From contig JALEKN010000041.1 of the NCBI GenBank assembly GCA_022769125.1, positions 1 through 64,000 on the forward strand: a DNA stretch of 64,000 nt, written 5' to 3'. The position numbers were made by a program, and so were the translations under genes. This document shows positions 9,291-16,905 of this stretch, piece by piece. Under the pieces are notes generated by a model, which searched no databases, was not told the origin of the DNA, and saw nothing but the letters and a program-made list of their open reading frames with translations. How positions within the stretch are numbered: the stretch's first letter is position 1; each line of letters begins with the position of its first letter. This DNA comes from Agathobacter sp. GTDB taxonomy: Bacteria > Bacillota > Clostridia > Lachnospirales > Lachnospiraceae.

Positions 9291-9370
9291 AAAATAACCC
9301 CTGCATTACTGTATTTGTGCAGTTTACGCAGGGATGTGAAAATCATATGCAGCACTTAGTGTTATGTCCT

Positions 9371-9679
9371 TTATCCTACTGCTACACTTACATCTTTTGC
9401 GGTATAAGGATAACTGTCAGCATACATTGTTTCCGGTGCAATATCAATGTCACCATTCATCCATGTCATCACCCCATGAAAAATTGTAAAGTCTGATAAA
9501 ACTTTTTCATCTTTTAATGGCTCAAAAGCAGTTCCAGTCAGCAGTGTTGTATCAAACAGCCTTTGTTCTCCTGTTGAAAAAGTAATCAATATCATACCAC
9601 CTCTCAGCACGGTAGCTTCTTTTACCTTAATATTTGGCGTTACTTCGCCTGCATAACACACATCATCAATAATATACAT
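9371..9679 (-). CDS. DUF2442 domain protein
   Basis: A 102-aa protein that starts MYIIDDVCYAGEVTPNIKVKEA and contains FSTGEQRLFDTTLLTG and the ending FHGVMTWMNGDIDIAPETMY, the pattern of the small DUF2442 family. The start has GGAGG six bases upstream. It lies 13 bases after the DUF4160 gene and is surely co-transcribed with it. These two families are repeatedly found as a pair on chromosomes and mobile DNA. Their function is not established; a toxin-antitoxin-like or defence role is only a guess. Confidence 0.75.
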   Translation of the reverse strand: MYIIDDVCYAGEVTPNIKVKEATVLRGGMILITFSTGEQRLFDTTLLTGTAFEPLKDEKVLSDFTIFHGVMTWMNGDIDIAPETMYADSYPYTAKDVSVAVG

Positions 9680-9692
9680 CCATAGTACCTCC

Positions 9693-9956
9693 TTACATAG
9701 GAGCGATTTTGTCAAAATGCTCGCCTCTAACAGCCAGATTCCATGCCCTATATGCTTCTTCTTCATGGAATGCCAACCAGCCGACCACCATTTTAAGCTG
9801 CTTCTTTGGAAGGGAGCCAGCCAACAGCTCACCGTCTATCCCGACTGCAGCCTCAAAGTCTCCATAATATACATGAACATGCGGCTTATTATGTTGATTA
9901 GTATCCATAAACAACATATAAATAACCATTCCTCCAAATCTACTAAGTTCCGGCAT
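9693..9956 (-). CDS. DUF4160 domain protein
   Basis: An 87-aa protein with GMVIYMLFMDTNQHNKPHVH and the following VYYGDFEAAVGIDGELL, diagnostic of DUF4160. The HxxxHxH cluster suggests a possible metal or nucleic-acid contact, but no activity is known. AGGAGAGA precedes the ATG. It is the first gene of a two-gene unit with DUF2442 and sits between a spoIIID duplication scar and a CRISPR remnant, a region that looks recently rearranged. Confidence 0.78.
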   Translation of the reverse strand: MPELSRFGGMVIYMLFMDTNQHNKPHVHVYYGDFEAAVGIDGELLAGSLPKKQLKMVVGWLAFHEEEAYRAWNLAVRGEHFDKIAPM

Positions 9957-10092
9957 TATATCTCTCCTTCCACTCTCTATATCGGATATTATACTTCGTC
10001 TTAAAAGAAAGTACCACTAATTTATCATCTTTTTTAAACTACTTACTGTTCTTTTCCACCTATTGTCATTCAGTATGGGATGTGCATCAATA

Positions 10093-10191
10093 CTTGAAGT
10101 CCACGCTCCCGCAAGGGGAGCGACAGCTGCGTGTTGCTGTTTACCTTTTCCGCTTTGTAATTTCAATCCACGCTCCCGCGAGGGGAGCGAC
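10093..10191 (-). CRISPR. Two-repeat remnant of a type I-C-like CRISPR array
   Basis: Two 32-bp repeats (10160-10191 and 10093-10124) flank one 35-bp spacer (10125-10159). On the minus strand the repeat begins GTCGCTCC, contains the GC-rich palindrome and ends GGATTGAAAT, the well-known type I-C repeat form. The distal copy differs at five positions, four of them in its 3' end, as terminal repeats often do. This orients the array leftward with its leader side at about 10192-10290. No complete cas gene exists in the window. Confidence 0.85.
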
Positions 10192-10212
10192 GTAATAATG
10201 TAACTAGCGCAA

Positions 10213-10290
10213 TCAATAATGCGATGTTCCTTGCAAATGATCTTTTAATAGTTGCTCTCTATCCCCATCAATATGCGCAATATACTTCAT
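10213..10290 (-). pseudogene. Stump of a cas3-like gene (first 25 codons)
   Basis: A well-formed ribosome site (AAAGGAGAGG) precedes an ATG at 10290 that opens MKYIAHIDGDREQLLKDHLQ and then GTS before a stop. The YIAHI...R.Q.L..HL.GT pattern is how I recall type I-C Cas3 HD-helicases beginning. Everything after about codon 23 is gone, and the CRISPR repeat starts 20 bases later. The normal I-C order is cas3, cas5, cas8, cas7, cas4, cas1, cas2, array on one strand. This stump and the array remnant fit the two ends of such a locus joined by one deletion. Confidence 0.6.
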
Positions 10291-10324
10291 TTCCTCTCCT
10301 TTGTTCTGACTCATTCCCTTTGGC

Positions 10325-12241
10325 TTAATCATGCACGATAAACCCGATATCCGTAACACTCGCCCCTGCTTCGATGGTGCTATTGTAATCCACCGGTTCG
10401 ATTGTAAGCATTTTCCCTTTTACAGTCATCTGACCGTTCCATCCGTTTTCTAAAGTTATATCTTCATTAAATTTAATAGTTACCATCCACTTTTCTAGTT
10501 TCTCTGAGGAGATATTGTCAATAGTCACTGTATACTGATGATATGTTTTTCCTTCCGTCTCCCATTCGTTGCTTACCGTCGCGGTCACAGTTATGTTCTG
10601 ATTTACAGTGGCACTCACCACCCAATCATTGCTTGTTTTCGCATCCGAGTTTCCTTTTGAGCTGTTTGTTCTGGAGCTATTATTTGTTGTACTTTCGTCC
10701 TTCTTATTCTTGCGATTATCGCTATCTGTTTTACTTTGTTTTTCCTTGCCGGACTTGTCCGCCGTGGTGTCACGCTTTGCATTGTTTGGAGTTCCAATCG
10801 TATTCTTTTTATCCGTAAGCATATTATAGAGCCACTTGCCAGAATCACTCAGGTCAGAAGTTTTGAGATCCGATATTTTTGTACAGGAAGCGCTGATAAT
10901 AGACGATGTTTCTTCCTTATTTGACAGGTTCCACGCCACATAACTGACACCATAATCATTCATTGTCTCAATCCAGCGGTTCGCCTCTGCCTCGTCAATG
11001 CTTCCGTTTCCGCTGGCATCGCAGATGCCGTATTCCGTTACAAACACCGGAAGCCCTTGATCAATCGCTTTTGTCATGGTATCCCTAAGCCACTCCTTGT
11101 GCGTTGCTGCGTAAAAATGAAGCGCATACATAATGTTATCATAGTCGCTGATCGAATCGTCTGCCGCCTGGTCAACATACTGCGACCAATTTGGCGTTCC
11201 AACGATTATGATCGCATCGCTATCATTTTTGCGTATAATTGGAATAATTTCATCAGCATATAACTTTATGTCGTTCCAACTTGTCTGTCCGTTCGGTTCA
11301 TTACAGATCTCATAAAGTACGTTATCTGCGCCTGCAAATTCCTTTGACATTTCCTTGAAAAAGGCTTTTGCATCATCTATGTGTACATTCGGATCTCTAT
11401 CATTTAAAACATGCCAGTCGATAATTACATACATATCATTGTCTGTCGCATACTTGACACCATTCTTCACGAGTTTCTTTAGCTCATCCTGATTCCCTCC
11501 GGCACAATACCCTCCGTTTTCGTCTGTATACATGGCAAGCCGCATGACGTTGACATTCCACTCATTGCGGAATTGCTCGAAAAGTGCATTGTTCACATAT
11601 TCCGGGAACCATGCCAGACCGTGTGTGCTTATCCCGCGAAGTTGTACCGGATTACCGTTCTTGTCACATAATTGCGTGTCAATTACCTGTAAAGCCCCAC
11701 TATTTGCCGGAGTGGCAAGCGGTTTTCCGCTCTCCGATTTTTTCCCTGCCTTTTCTGACACAGTCGGCTCCGTGGAGTCCTTTTGAGAATTATTCTTTTT
11801 GTTCCTCACTTTTCCAGCTTCTATCGTGCTTCCTGCAGCATCTCCGTTTTCCGTATTTATGTCCATTTCAGCTTTTGTTTCTGTACCTGCACCGCCTCCG
11901 GTTTCTGCTCCTGCTTTCGACTCTACTCCCGGTTCCACGTTGCTTTCCATCTCCGAACCACCTTCGGCTTTCGTCTCTGCAGCATCCTTCATCTCTTCTC
12001 CGGCATTCAGCTCCGAACCGGTCCCGGCTTCCATCCCCATTACGGTTCCCGGCTCCGCTCCGTTTCCTGCTTCTTCACCATTTTCTTTCTCTCCACCGTT
12101 TTCTATTTCAGTATCCGGGGCATCTTCTGTCCCCTTCTCTGTCTGTGCCTCCGCTGTACGAACATTACATGCACTCATAGATGATACAAGGCATACTGCT
12201 ATCAATCCGATTGCAATTGTTTTTTTCCACTTCTTCACCAT
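10325..12241 (-). CDS. GH5 endoglucanase lipoprotein with C-terminal CBM2-like domain
   Basis: A 638-aa secreted, probably lipid-anchored beta-glucanase. A hydrophobic signal ends in SMSAC (Cys25). A long linker rich in Glu, Gly and Ala spans about 26-180. The GH5 catalytic domain spans about 183-478 with the acid/base Glu in YEICNEPNG (about 315) and the nucleophile in FVTEYG (about 403). A second Ser/Lys/Asn-rich linker and a family-2-like cellulose-binding module (about 540-638, DWVVSATVNQ...) follow. Such enzymes cut beta-1,4 glucans at the cell surface. The start at MVKKWKK has AGGAGA six bases upstream. Tandem repeats lie immediately before the ribosome site. Confidence 0.92.
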   Translation of the reverse strand: MVKKWKKTIAIGLIAVCLVSSMSACNVRTAEAQTEKGTEDAPDTEIENGGEKENGEEAGNGAEPGTVMGMEAGTGSELNAGEEMKDAAETKAEGGSEMESNVEPGVESKAGAETGGGAGTETKAEMDINTENGDAAGSTIEAGKVRNKKNNSQKDSTEPTVSEKAGKKSESGKPLATPANSGALQVIDTQLCDKNGNPVQLRGISTHGLAWFPEYVNNALFEQFRNEWNVNVMRLAMYTDENGGYCAGGNQDELKKLVKNGVKYATDNDMYVIIDWHVLNDRDPNVHIDDAKAFFKEMSKEFAGADNVLYEICNEPNGQTSWNDIKLYADEIIPIIRKNDSDAIIIVGTPNWSQYVDQAADDSISDYDNIMYALHFYAATHKEWLRDTMTKAIDQGLPVFVTEYGICDASGNGSIDEAEANRWIETMNDYGVSYVAWNLSNKEETSSIISASCTKISDLKTSDLSDSGKWLYNMLTDKKNTIGTPNNAKRDTTADKSGKEKQSKTDSDNRKNKKDESTTNNSSRTNSSKGNSDAKTSNDWVVSATVNQNITVTATVSNEWETEGKTYHQYTVTIDNISSEKLEKWMVTIKFNEDITLENGWNGQMTVKGKMLTIEPVDYNSTIEAGASVTDIGFIVHD

Positions 12242-12257
12242 ATCCATTCTCCTTGTC

Positions 12258-12447
12258 GTGTCAAAGGGCTCTCCTCGTGCCAAAGGGCTCTCCTCGTGCC
12301 AAAGGGCGGTGATTGTGTCAAAAGGAACGTCCCCACTCTCAATTATATCAAAAACACTCCCAAGTTACTACCTGAGAGTGTCTGTTTGCAAGATATTCGT
12401 TATGCCAAAGGGCGATCCATGTGCCAAATGGAACGTCCCTACTTGCA
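12258..12447. repeat. Cluster of REP-like repeats and 19-bp tandem repeats
   Basis: Two perfect 19-bp tandem copies (about 12263-12300, core CAAAGGGCTCTCCTCGTGC) sit next to a shorter variant, followed by two copies of the dispersed element TCAAAAGGAACGTCC (12318-12332) and TGGAACGTCCCTACTTGCA (12429-12447). The last copy overlaps the stop codon of the thioredoxin-like gene. A related copy lies at 14580-14606. Confidence 0.75.
12350..12381 (-). terminator. Probable terminator of the redox operon
   Basis: An imperfect stem (ACACTC at 12354-12359 with GAGTGT at 12376-12381, plus inner pairs) is followed by five T on the minus strand. It is about 58 bases downstream of the thioredoxin-like stop. 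Confidence 0.6.
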
Positions 12448-13368
12448 GATTGCATCAATACGATTCTGTACCTCTGCAAGGCTTTCTTCATTATTAATTC
12501 CACCGAGGATCGGTTCTCCGATAATATTGCCATTGCTGTCTACCAGAACAGTTGTCGGAAATGCCATGATGCTGGTTGCATACTCGCCCGCGTCACTGTC
12601 GGAGTCAAAGTAGATATTCTGGTAGGCTGCCCCCTGCTCCTCCAAAATCTTCTTTGCCTCGTCGATCATATCTGCATTTCCATCGAGCGTGTCCGTATTT
12701 ATTCCGATAACTGCACCGCCCTTCTCTTTTAAGGCCTCATTCAGTTCATTCAATGTCGGAAGTTCCTCTACGCATGGAGAGCATCCGCTGAACCAGAAGT
12801 TGACAAGAGTTACGGTATTCTGGGAAAAAATGCTGCTGTCTACATCATTTCCGTCCAAATCCTTTCCTGCAAAGGCCGGAAATGGAGTGCTCGTTGTAGA
12901 AGCGTCTTCAATAATGTTTCCGTTTTCATCAACAGCTACCGACATACCTCCATCTATACTGCCATTCCCCACTGATTCCATTTGATCTGCAAGGTCAAAC
13001 AATTGATCTTCAATCCTTTTAATTTCATCAATATCAGCATTCAGCAGACTAAGCTCATCATCCGTGAATTGATCTGTAATTTTGTTCAATTGTGTCTCCA
13101 GGAACGCACCGTAGTTCGACTCGGTTGAGTTCTTTGCCTCTTCCTTGTCAACATTGTTAAACACGGTATCCCACAGATCCTGATGTTCTGCAATAATGTC
13201 ATTCTCCTTGTTTGACAATTCCAGAATCTGAGCCTGGATATCATCTGCATCCAGCTGTGTCTCTGTTGTTTCTGTATTCGCTGCCACATTCTTGCCCGTA
13301 CTTCCTCCACAGGCAGTCAGTCCCAATATAAGTCCACTACTTAAAAGTATCACTACTAATTTCTTCAT
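12439..13368 (-). CDS. TlpA/ResA-like thioredoxin lipoprotein
   Basis: A 309-aa extracytoplasmic protein with a lipobox LTAC (Cys20), a mostly helical, acidic region at about 40-135, and a C-terminal thioredoxin-like domain. The redox motif WFSGCSPC has Cys196 and Cys199, and the cis-proline segment MAFPTT lies near 270. It probably exchanges disulfides with partner proteins outside the membrane. It is the last gene of a unit with a membrane ferredoxin and a CXXC peptide, and its start overlaps the stop of the ferredoxin gene by one base. Its last two codons and stop lie within a dispersed repeat. Confidence 0.88.
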   Translation of the reverse strand: MKKLVVILLSSGLILGLTACGGSTGKNVAANTETTETQLDADDIQAQILELSNKENDIIAEHQDLWDTVFNNVDKEEAKNSTESNYGAFLETQLNKITDQFTDDELSLLNADIDEIKRIEDQLFDLADQMESVGNGSIDGGMSVAVDENGNIIEDASTTSTPFPAFAGKDLDGNDVDSSIFSQNTVTLVNFWFSGCSPCVEELPTLNELNEALKEKGGAVIGINTDTLDGNADMIDEAKKILEEQGAAYQNIYFDSDSDAGEYATSIMAFPTTVLVDSNGNIIGEPILGGINNEESLAEVQNRIDAICK

Positions 13369-14276
13369 TATGATTGCTCTCCTTCATTCTCGTTGTTCTT
13401 TGTTTCTCCAAAGCCATATTTATAGCAGATGGCTTCTGTCGGGCATGCTTTCATACATGCCCCGCAGCGGATACACTCCGCATGATTTGGTTGTTTTGTC
13501 ACATCAACATCCATTTTGCACACCCCTACACATTTTCCGCAGGAGATGCATTTACTCTTATCAACGCGTATCTGCAAAAGTGATACGCGATTGAGCAACG
13601 CATAAAATGCCCCCAGCGGGCAGATCCATTTACAAAACGGCCGATAGAACAAAACACTAAAAACGATAACAACAATCAGGATGCCAAGCTTCCATGTAAA
13701 CAGCTTTCCCAATGCTGCCCGGATGCTTGTACTTGCAATTGAAAGCGGAATCGCGCCTTCTAATACTCCCTGGGGACAGAGATATTTACAGAAGAATGGA
13801 TTACCCATCCCAAGATTGTTGGTGACAAAGACCGGCAAAAGTATGACCATGACAAGAAGAATCCCATACTTAATGAATCGTAATGGTTTCAGCCGTTTGG
13901 TTGAAAATTTCTTGCAAGGGATCTTGTGAAGCAGTTCCTGAAACCAGCCAAACGGGCACAAAAAGCCGCAGACAAACCTTCCCAGCAATACACCTACCAG
14001 AATCAAAAAGCCTGTTATGTAGTAAGAAAACTTAAACTTCGACGAGCCGACTACCGCCTGAAGAGCTCCAATTGGACATGCCCCCGATGCCGCCGGGCAG
14101 GAATAGCAGTTCAATCCAGGAACGCAAATAGTTTTCGCGTTGCCGCGGTAGATCTCTCCTTTAAAGAAATTCGGCAGATGAATGTTTGTCAGTAGTGTTG
14201 CTGCCGCCTGAATGAAACTCCGGAAGCGCGCAAGGATTTTCGACTTTGTACCATGCTTCTTATCCAATTCCGACAC
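13368..14276 (-). CDS. Membrane-bound 4Fe-4S protein (NapH/YccM-like)
   Basis: A 302-aa integral membrane electron carrier. Several transmembrane helices are interleaved with the Cys motifs CGFLCP, CKYLCP and CKWICP characteristic of NapH/NosR/YccM proteins. The soluble C-terminus carries two ferredoxin motifs, CISCGKCVGVC and CIRCGACMKACP. It would move electrons across or along the membrane. The partner TlpA-like protein downstream suggests that it feeds reducing power to extracytoplasmic thiols; this is inferred from the operon. The CXXC peptide gene upstream overlaps it by 17 bases. Confidence 0.88.
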   Translation of the reverse strand: MSELDKKHGTKSKILARFRSFIQAAATLLTNIHLPNFFKGEIYRGNAKTICVPGLNCYSCPAASGACPIGALQAVVGSSKFKFSYYITGFLILVGVLLGRFVCGFLCPFGWFQELLHKIPCKKFSTKRLKPLRFIKYGILLVMVILLPVFVTNNLGMGNPFFCKYLCPQGVLEGAIPLSIASTSIRAALGKLFTWKLGILIVVIVFSVLFYRPFCKWICPLGAFYALLNRVSLLQIRVDKSKCISCGKCVGVCKMDVDVTKQPNHAECIRCGACMKACPTEAICYKYGFGETKNNENEGEQS

Positions 14277-14406
14277 ACTCCAAACATAATTTTATCGCCT
14301 TGGTAAGTACAGTATCAGCTTCTCCCCGCAGTGCTCCATAGCCAATCATAAGCACTGCCGATATAAGTAATATAACCTGTGCAATCGCCTTCTTATCAAC
14401 TCTCAT
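14260..14406 (-). CDS. CD1871A-family CXXC peptide
   Basis: A 48-aa peptide with one membrane helix (AQVILLISAVLMIGYGALRG) and a C-terminal KLCLECVGIG, where the CxxC pair gives the family its name. The start at MRVDKK follows an AAGGAC ribosome site; the longer open frame has none. It is the first gene of the three-gene redox unit. The small size and the external CxxC suggest a membrane-tethered thiol partner of the ferredoxin and TlpA proteins encoded next to it. Confidence 0.8.
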   Translation of the reverse strand: MRVDKKAIAQVILLISAVLMIGYGALRGEADTVLTKAIKLCLECVGIG

Positions 14407-14540
14407 TGCTACTGTCCTTTCGTTTGCTTGCCATAGAGTAACAATCAATTGTGAAAATTCTGTGTAACAATTCCTAAGAAACTTTTAAGGTTAGTTTAAG
14501 TTCGGTTAGTTCGTTTCCCTTGATTCAAGTTCGTTTTCCT

Positions 14541-14606
14541 CGGTTCAATGGGCGATGCATGTGTCATTGAGCGCTCCATGTGTCAAAAGGAACGTCCCTA
14601 CTTGCA
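14541..14606. repeat. Dispersed REP-like repeat at the DegV stop codon
   Basis: GTGTCAAAAGGAACGTCCCT followed by ACTTGCA (14580-14606) is nearly identical to the copy at 12421-12447. In both cases the last two codons (Cys-Lys) and stop of a minus-strand gene are part of the repeat. Degenerate partial copies extend to 14541. Confidence 0.75.
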
Positions 14607-15437
14607 AAAAAAAGCAACCGCAACCGCTCCAGGGCCGACATGCGTTCCGATTGTACTTCCAATCGTTGTATATTGGATCTTTTCAAGTCCTTTTTCCCAG
14701 ACGGCCTTGCTGTCTGCAATATATTTCTGCAGAAGAGCATCGGAAAGTCCCGTGTAGCCAAGGAGAACCGGCTTGCTAAAATCCACACCGCCTGCTTTTT
14801 CAATTTCCTGCATCAAAAGATTATTCCCCATCTTTGAGCCACGCGCTTTTCCCAAAATATTGATCACACCATCCGTCAGAGAAATAACAGGTTTGATGTT
14901 TAAAACCGAGCCTGCAAAGGCAACTGTCTTTGAAATCCGGCCTCCCCTTTTTAAATACTCCAATGTGTCAACAAGTGCTACCACCACAATTTTTTTCTTT
15001 TCCTCTTCCAGATGCCTTGTAATCTCCTCCGCATTCATTCCCTCGTCCAGATAACGCAGGGCAAGTTCGACAAGGATTCCGCCGCCGATTGCAACGCTCG
15101 TGCTGTCGACCACATAGATATTGTCATAATCCTCTGCGGCAAGAACCGCGCTCTGGTATGTTCCGGAGAGCTTTGAGGCCAATGTGATTACCACCGCACT
15201 TTCCCCGGCTTCTCTTGCCTTATCATATTCCACTTCAAACGCAGATGGAACTGCCTGGCTAGTCGAAGGGAATACATCTGTCTCAACTAGTTTTTCATAA
15301 AATGTTTTATGGTCAATTGTTACACCATCGATAAATTCTTCATCTCCAAATCGCAACGTAAGCGGCACAACATGCACCTGTTCCTTAATTTCCGGCATAA
15401 GATCGGAAGTAGAATCCACAATAATTCTTGTTTTCAT
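14598..15437 (-). CDS. DegV family fatty-acid-binding protein
   Basis: A 279-aa cytosolic protein that begins MKTRIIVDSTSDL, the DegV signature. FPSTSQAVPSAF lies near residue 60, and THVGPGAVAVAF closes the C-terminal domain. DegV/FakB proteins hold a fatty acid in a buried tunnel and, in many Firmicutes, present it to the kinase FakA for phosphorylation. No fakA is seen here, so its role is uncertain. The start has GAGG nine bases upstream; an ATG five codons earlier is an alternative. The stop codon lies in a dispersed repeat. Confidence 0.9.
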   Translation of the reverse strand: MKTRIIVDSTSDLMPEIKEQVHVVPLTLRFGDEEFIDGVTIDHKTFYEKLVETDVFPSTSQAVPSAFEVEYDKAREAGESAVVITLASKLSGTYQSAVLAAEDYDNIYVVDSTSVAIGGGILVELALRYLDEGMNAEEITRHLEEEKKKIVVVALVDTLEYLKRGGRISKTVAFAGSVLNIKPVISLTDGVINILGKARGSKMGNNLLMQEIEKAGGVDFSKPVLLGYTGLSDALLQKYIADSKAVWEKGLEKIQYTTIGSTIGTHVGPGAVAVAFFCK

Positions 15438-15522
15438 TCCATTAATCCTCATAAGACTTCCATAGGAAGTCCGAATATTACAGTCCAACTAGCATCATTT
15501 TAATTAATTCCATATATAATTT

Positions 15523-16905
15523 TCATTTCAAGAACAGATGTAGCAGTTTCTCATAAAATCTATTCTTATAAGGTTGATAACGCATCGGCAAATCTATCCA
15601 GGTCTTCTTATCGACAATCGATTTTGTATGCGAAAAAGCCGCAAACCCGGTTTTTCCGTGATAAGCCCCCATTCCGCTCTCACCTACACCTCCGAATCCC
15701 ATCTCGCTGGTTGCGAGGTGGATCACCACATCATTGATACAACCGCCTCCATATGAAAGTCCTTCGGTCACTTGTTTTATATGCGCTTTATTTGAGGTAA
15801 AGAGATACAATGCCAATGGTTTTTGTTTCGCCTTGAGCGATTGGACCATTCTGTCAAAATCATCGTATGTCAATATTGGAAGTATCGGTCCGAAAATCTC
15901 CTCCCCCATAATTGCATCATTTTCGCATATCCTGTCCATGACCGTTGGCGCAATCTGACATGTCGCTTCATTCTTACTTCCGCCGAATGCAATCTTTTCT
16001 TTATCCATCAATCCGCAAAGGCGCTTAAAATGTTTCTCGTTGATGATCTTCCCATAATCCGGATTTGTCAGGGGATCATCCCCGAACTGAAGTCTGATCT
16101 GTTTTTTTATTTCGGTCAGCAATTCATCTTTGACTGTGGCCTCACACAATACATAATCCGGTGCCACGCAGGTCTGACCACAGTTTAAGTATTTTCCGAA
16201 CACAATGCGCTTTGCAGCCAATCGTATATTGGCACTCGAATCAACAATACACGGACTCTTACCTCCAAGTTCAAGTACGACCGGTGTCAGATACTCTGCC
16301 GCATGACGCAGCACTTCCCTGCCTACTGCCTGACTTCCCGTAAAGAAAATAAAATCAAACTGCTGTTCCAGAAGTGCAGCATTTTCTTTTCTTCCACCTG
16401 TGACCACTGCCACATACTCCGGTGGAAAGCACTCTGCAAGTATTTTTTCAATGATAGCGCTTGTTGCAGGTGAATAGGCACTCGGCTTTACGATGGCGGT
16501 ATTTCCTGCCGCAATGGCATCTGCAAGTGGATCAATTGTCAATAAGAATGGATAATTCCACGGACTCATGATCAGCGTATTTCCATATGGGACCGGCTGG
16601 CAATAGCTATGCGATGCAAATTGAGCAAGCGGCGTATGAACTGTTTTTCTTTTGGCAAGCCGCCTGATATTCCGGATCATGTAGGAAATTTCTGAAAGGG
16701 CAAGTCCACTCTCACACATAAAGCCCTCATAATGGCTCTTTCCGAGATCCTTCTTTAGTGCATCCCCAATCTCATCCTCATATTTCCTTACCGCAGTATA
16801 GAGCCTTTTTAACTGTTCAATCCGAAAGCCAATCGGGATTGTTGCACCACTCCTGTAATATGTCCGCTGGTCATCCAATAATCTTCGTATCTCCTGATCC
16901 GTCAT
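15523..16905 (-). CDS. NAD(P)-dependent aldehyde dehydrogenase, class 3 type
   Basis: A 460-aa enzyme oxidising aldehydes to acids. It has the cofactor-binding MSPWNYPFLL and VKPSAYSP, the FFTGSQAVGR turn, the general-base segment LELGGKSPC and the catalytic cysteine in NCGQTCVAPDY near residue 240. The length and the hydrophobic C-terminal tail resemble membrane-associated class 3 ALDH proteins. Its start overlaps the stop of the alcohol dehydrogenase gene by 4 bases (ATGA). The pair could oxidise an alcohol to an acid via the aldehyde, or detoxify aldehydes. Confidence 0.93.
   Translation of the reverse strand: MTDQEIRRLLDDQRTYYRSGATIPIGFRIEQLKRLYTAVRKYEDEIGDALKKDLGKSHYEGFMCESGLALSEISYMIRNIRRLAKRKTVHTPLAQFASHSYCQPVPYGNTLIMSPWNYPFLLTIDPLADAIAAGNTAIVKPSAYSPATSAIIEKILAECFPPEYVAVVTGGRKENAALLEQQFDFIFFTGSQAVGREVLRHAAEYLTPVVLELGGKSPCIVDSSANIRLAAKRIVFGKYLNCGQTCVAPDYVLCEATVKDELLTEIKKQIRLQFGDDPLTNPDYGKIINEKHFKRLCGLMDKEKIAFGGSKNEATCQIAPTVMDRICENDAIMGEEIFGPILPILTYDDFDRMVQSLKAKQKPLALYLFTSNKAHIKQVTEGLSYGGGCINDVVIHLATSEMGFGGVGESGMGAYHGKTGFAAFSHTKSIVDKKTWIDLPMRYQPYKNRFYEKLLHLFLK

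Noticed and set aside
11532-12497. Several long plus-strand frames opposite the GH5 gene
   Set aside because: They arise from the biased Glu/Gly/Ala linker codons read in reverse, giving Ser/Pro/Phe-rich strings without protein character.
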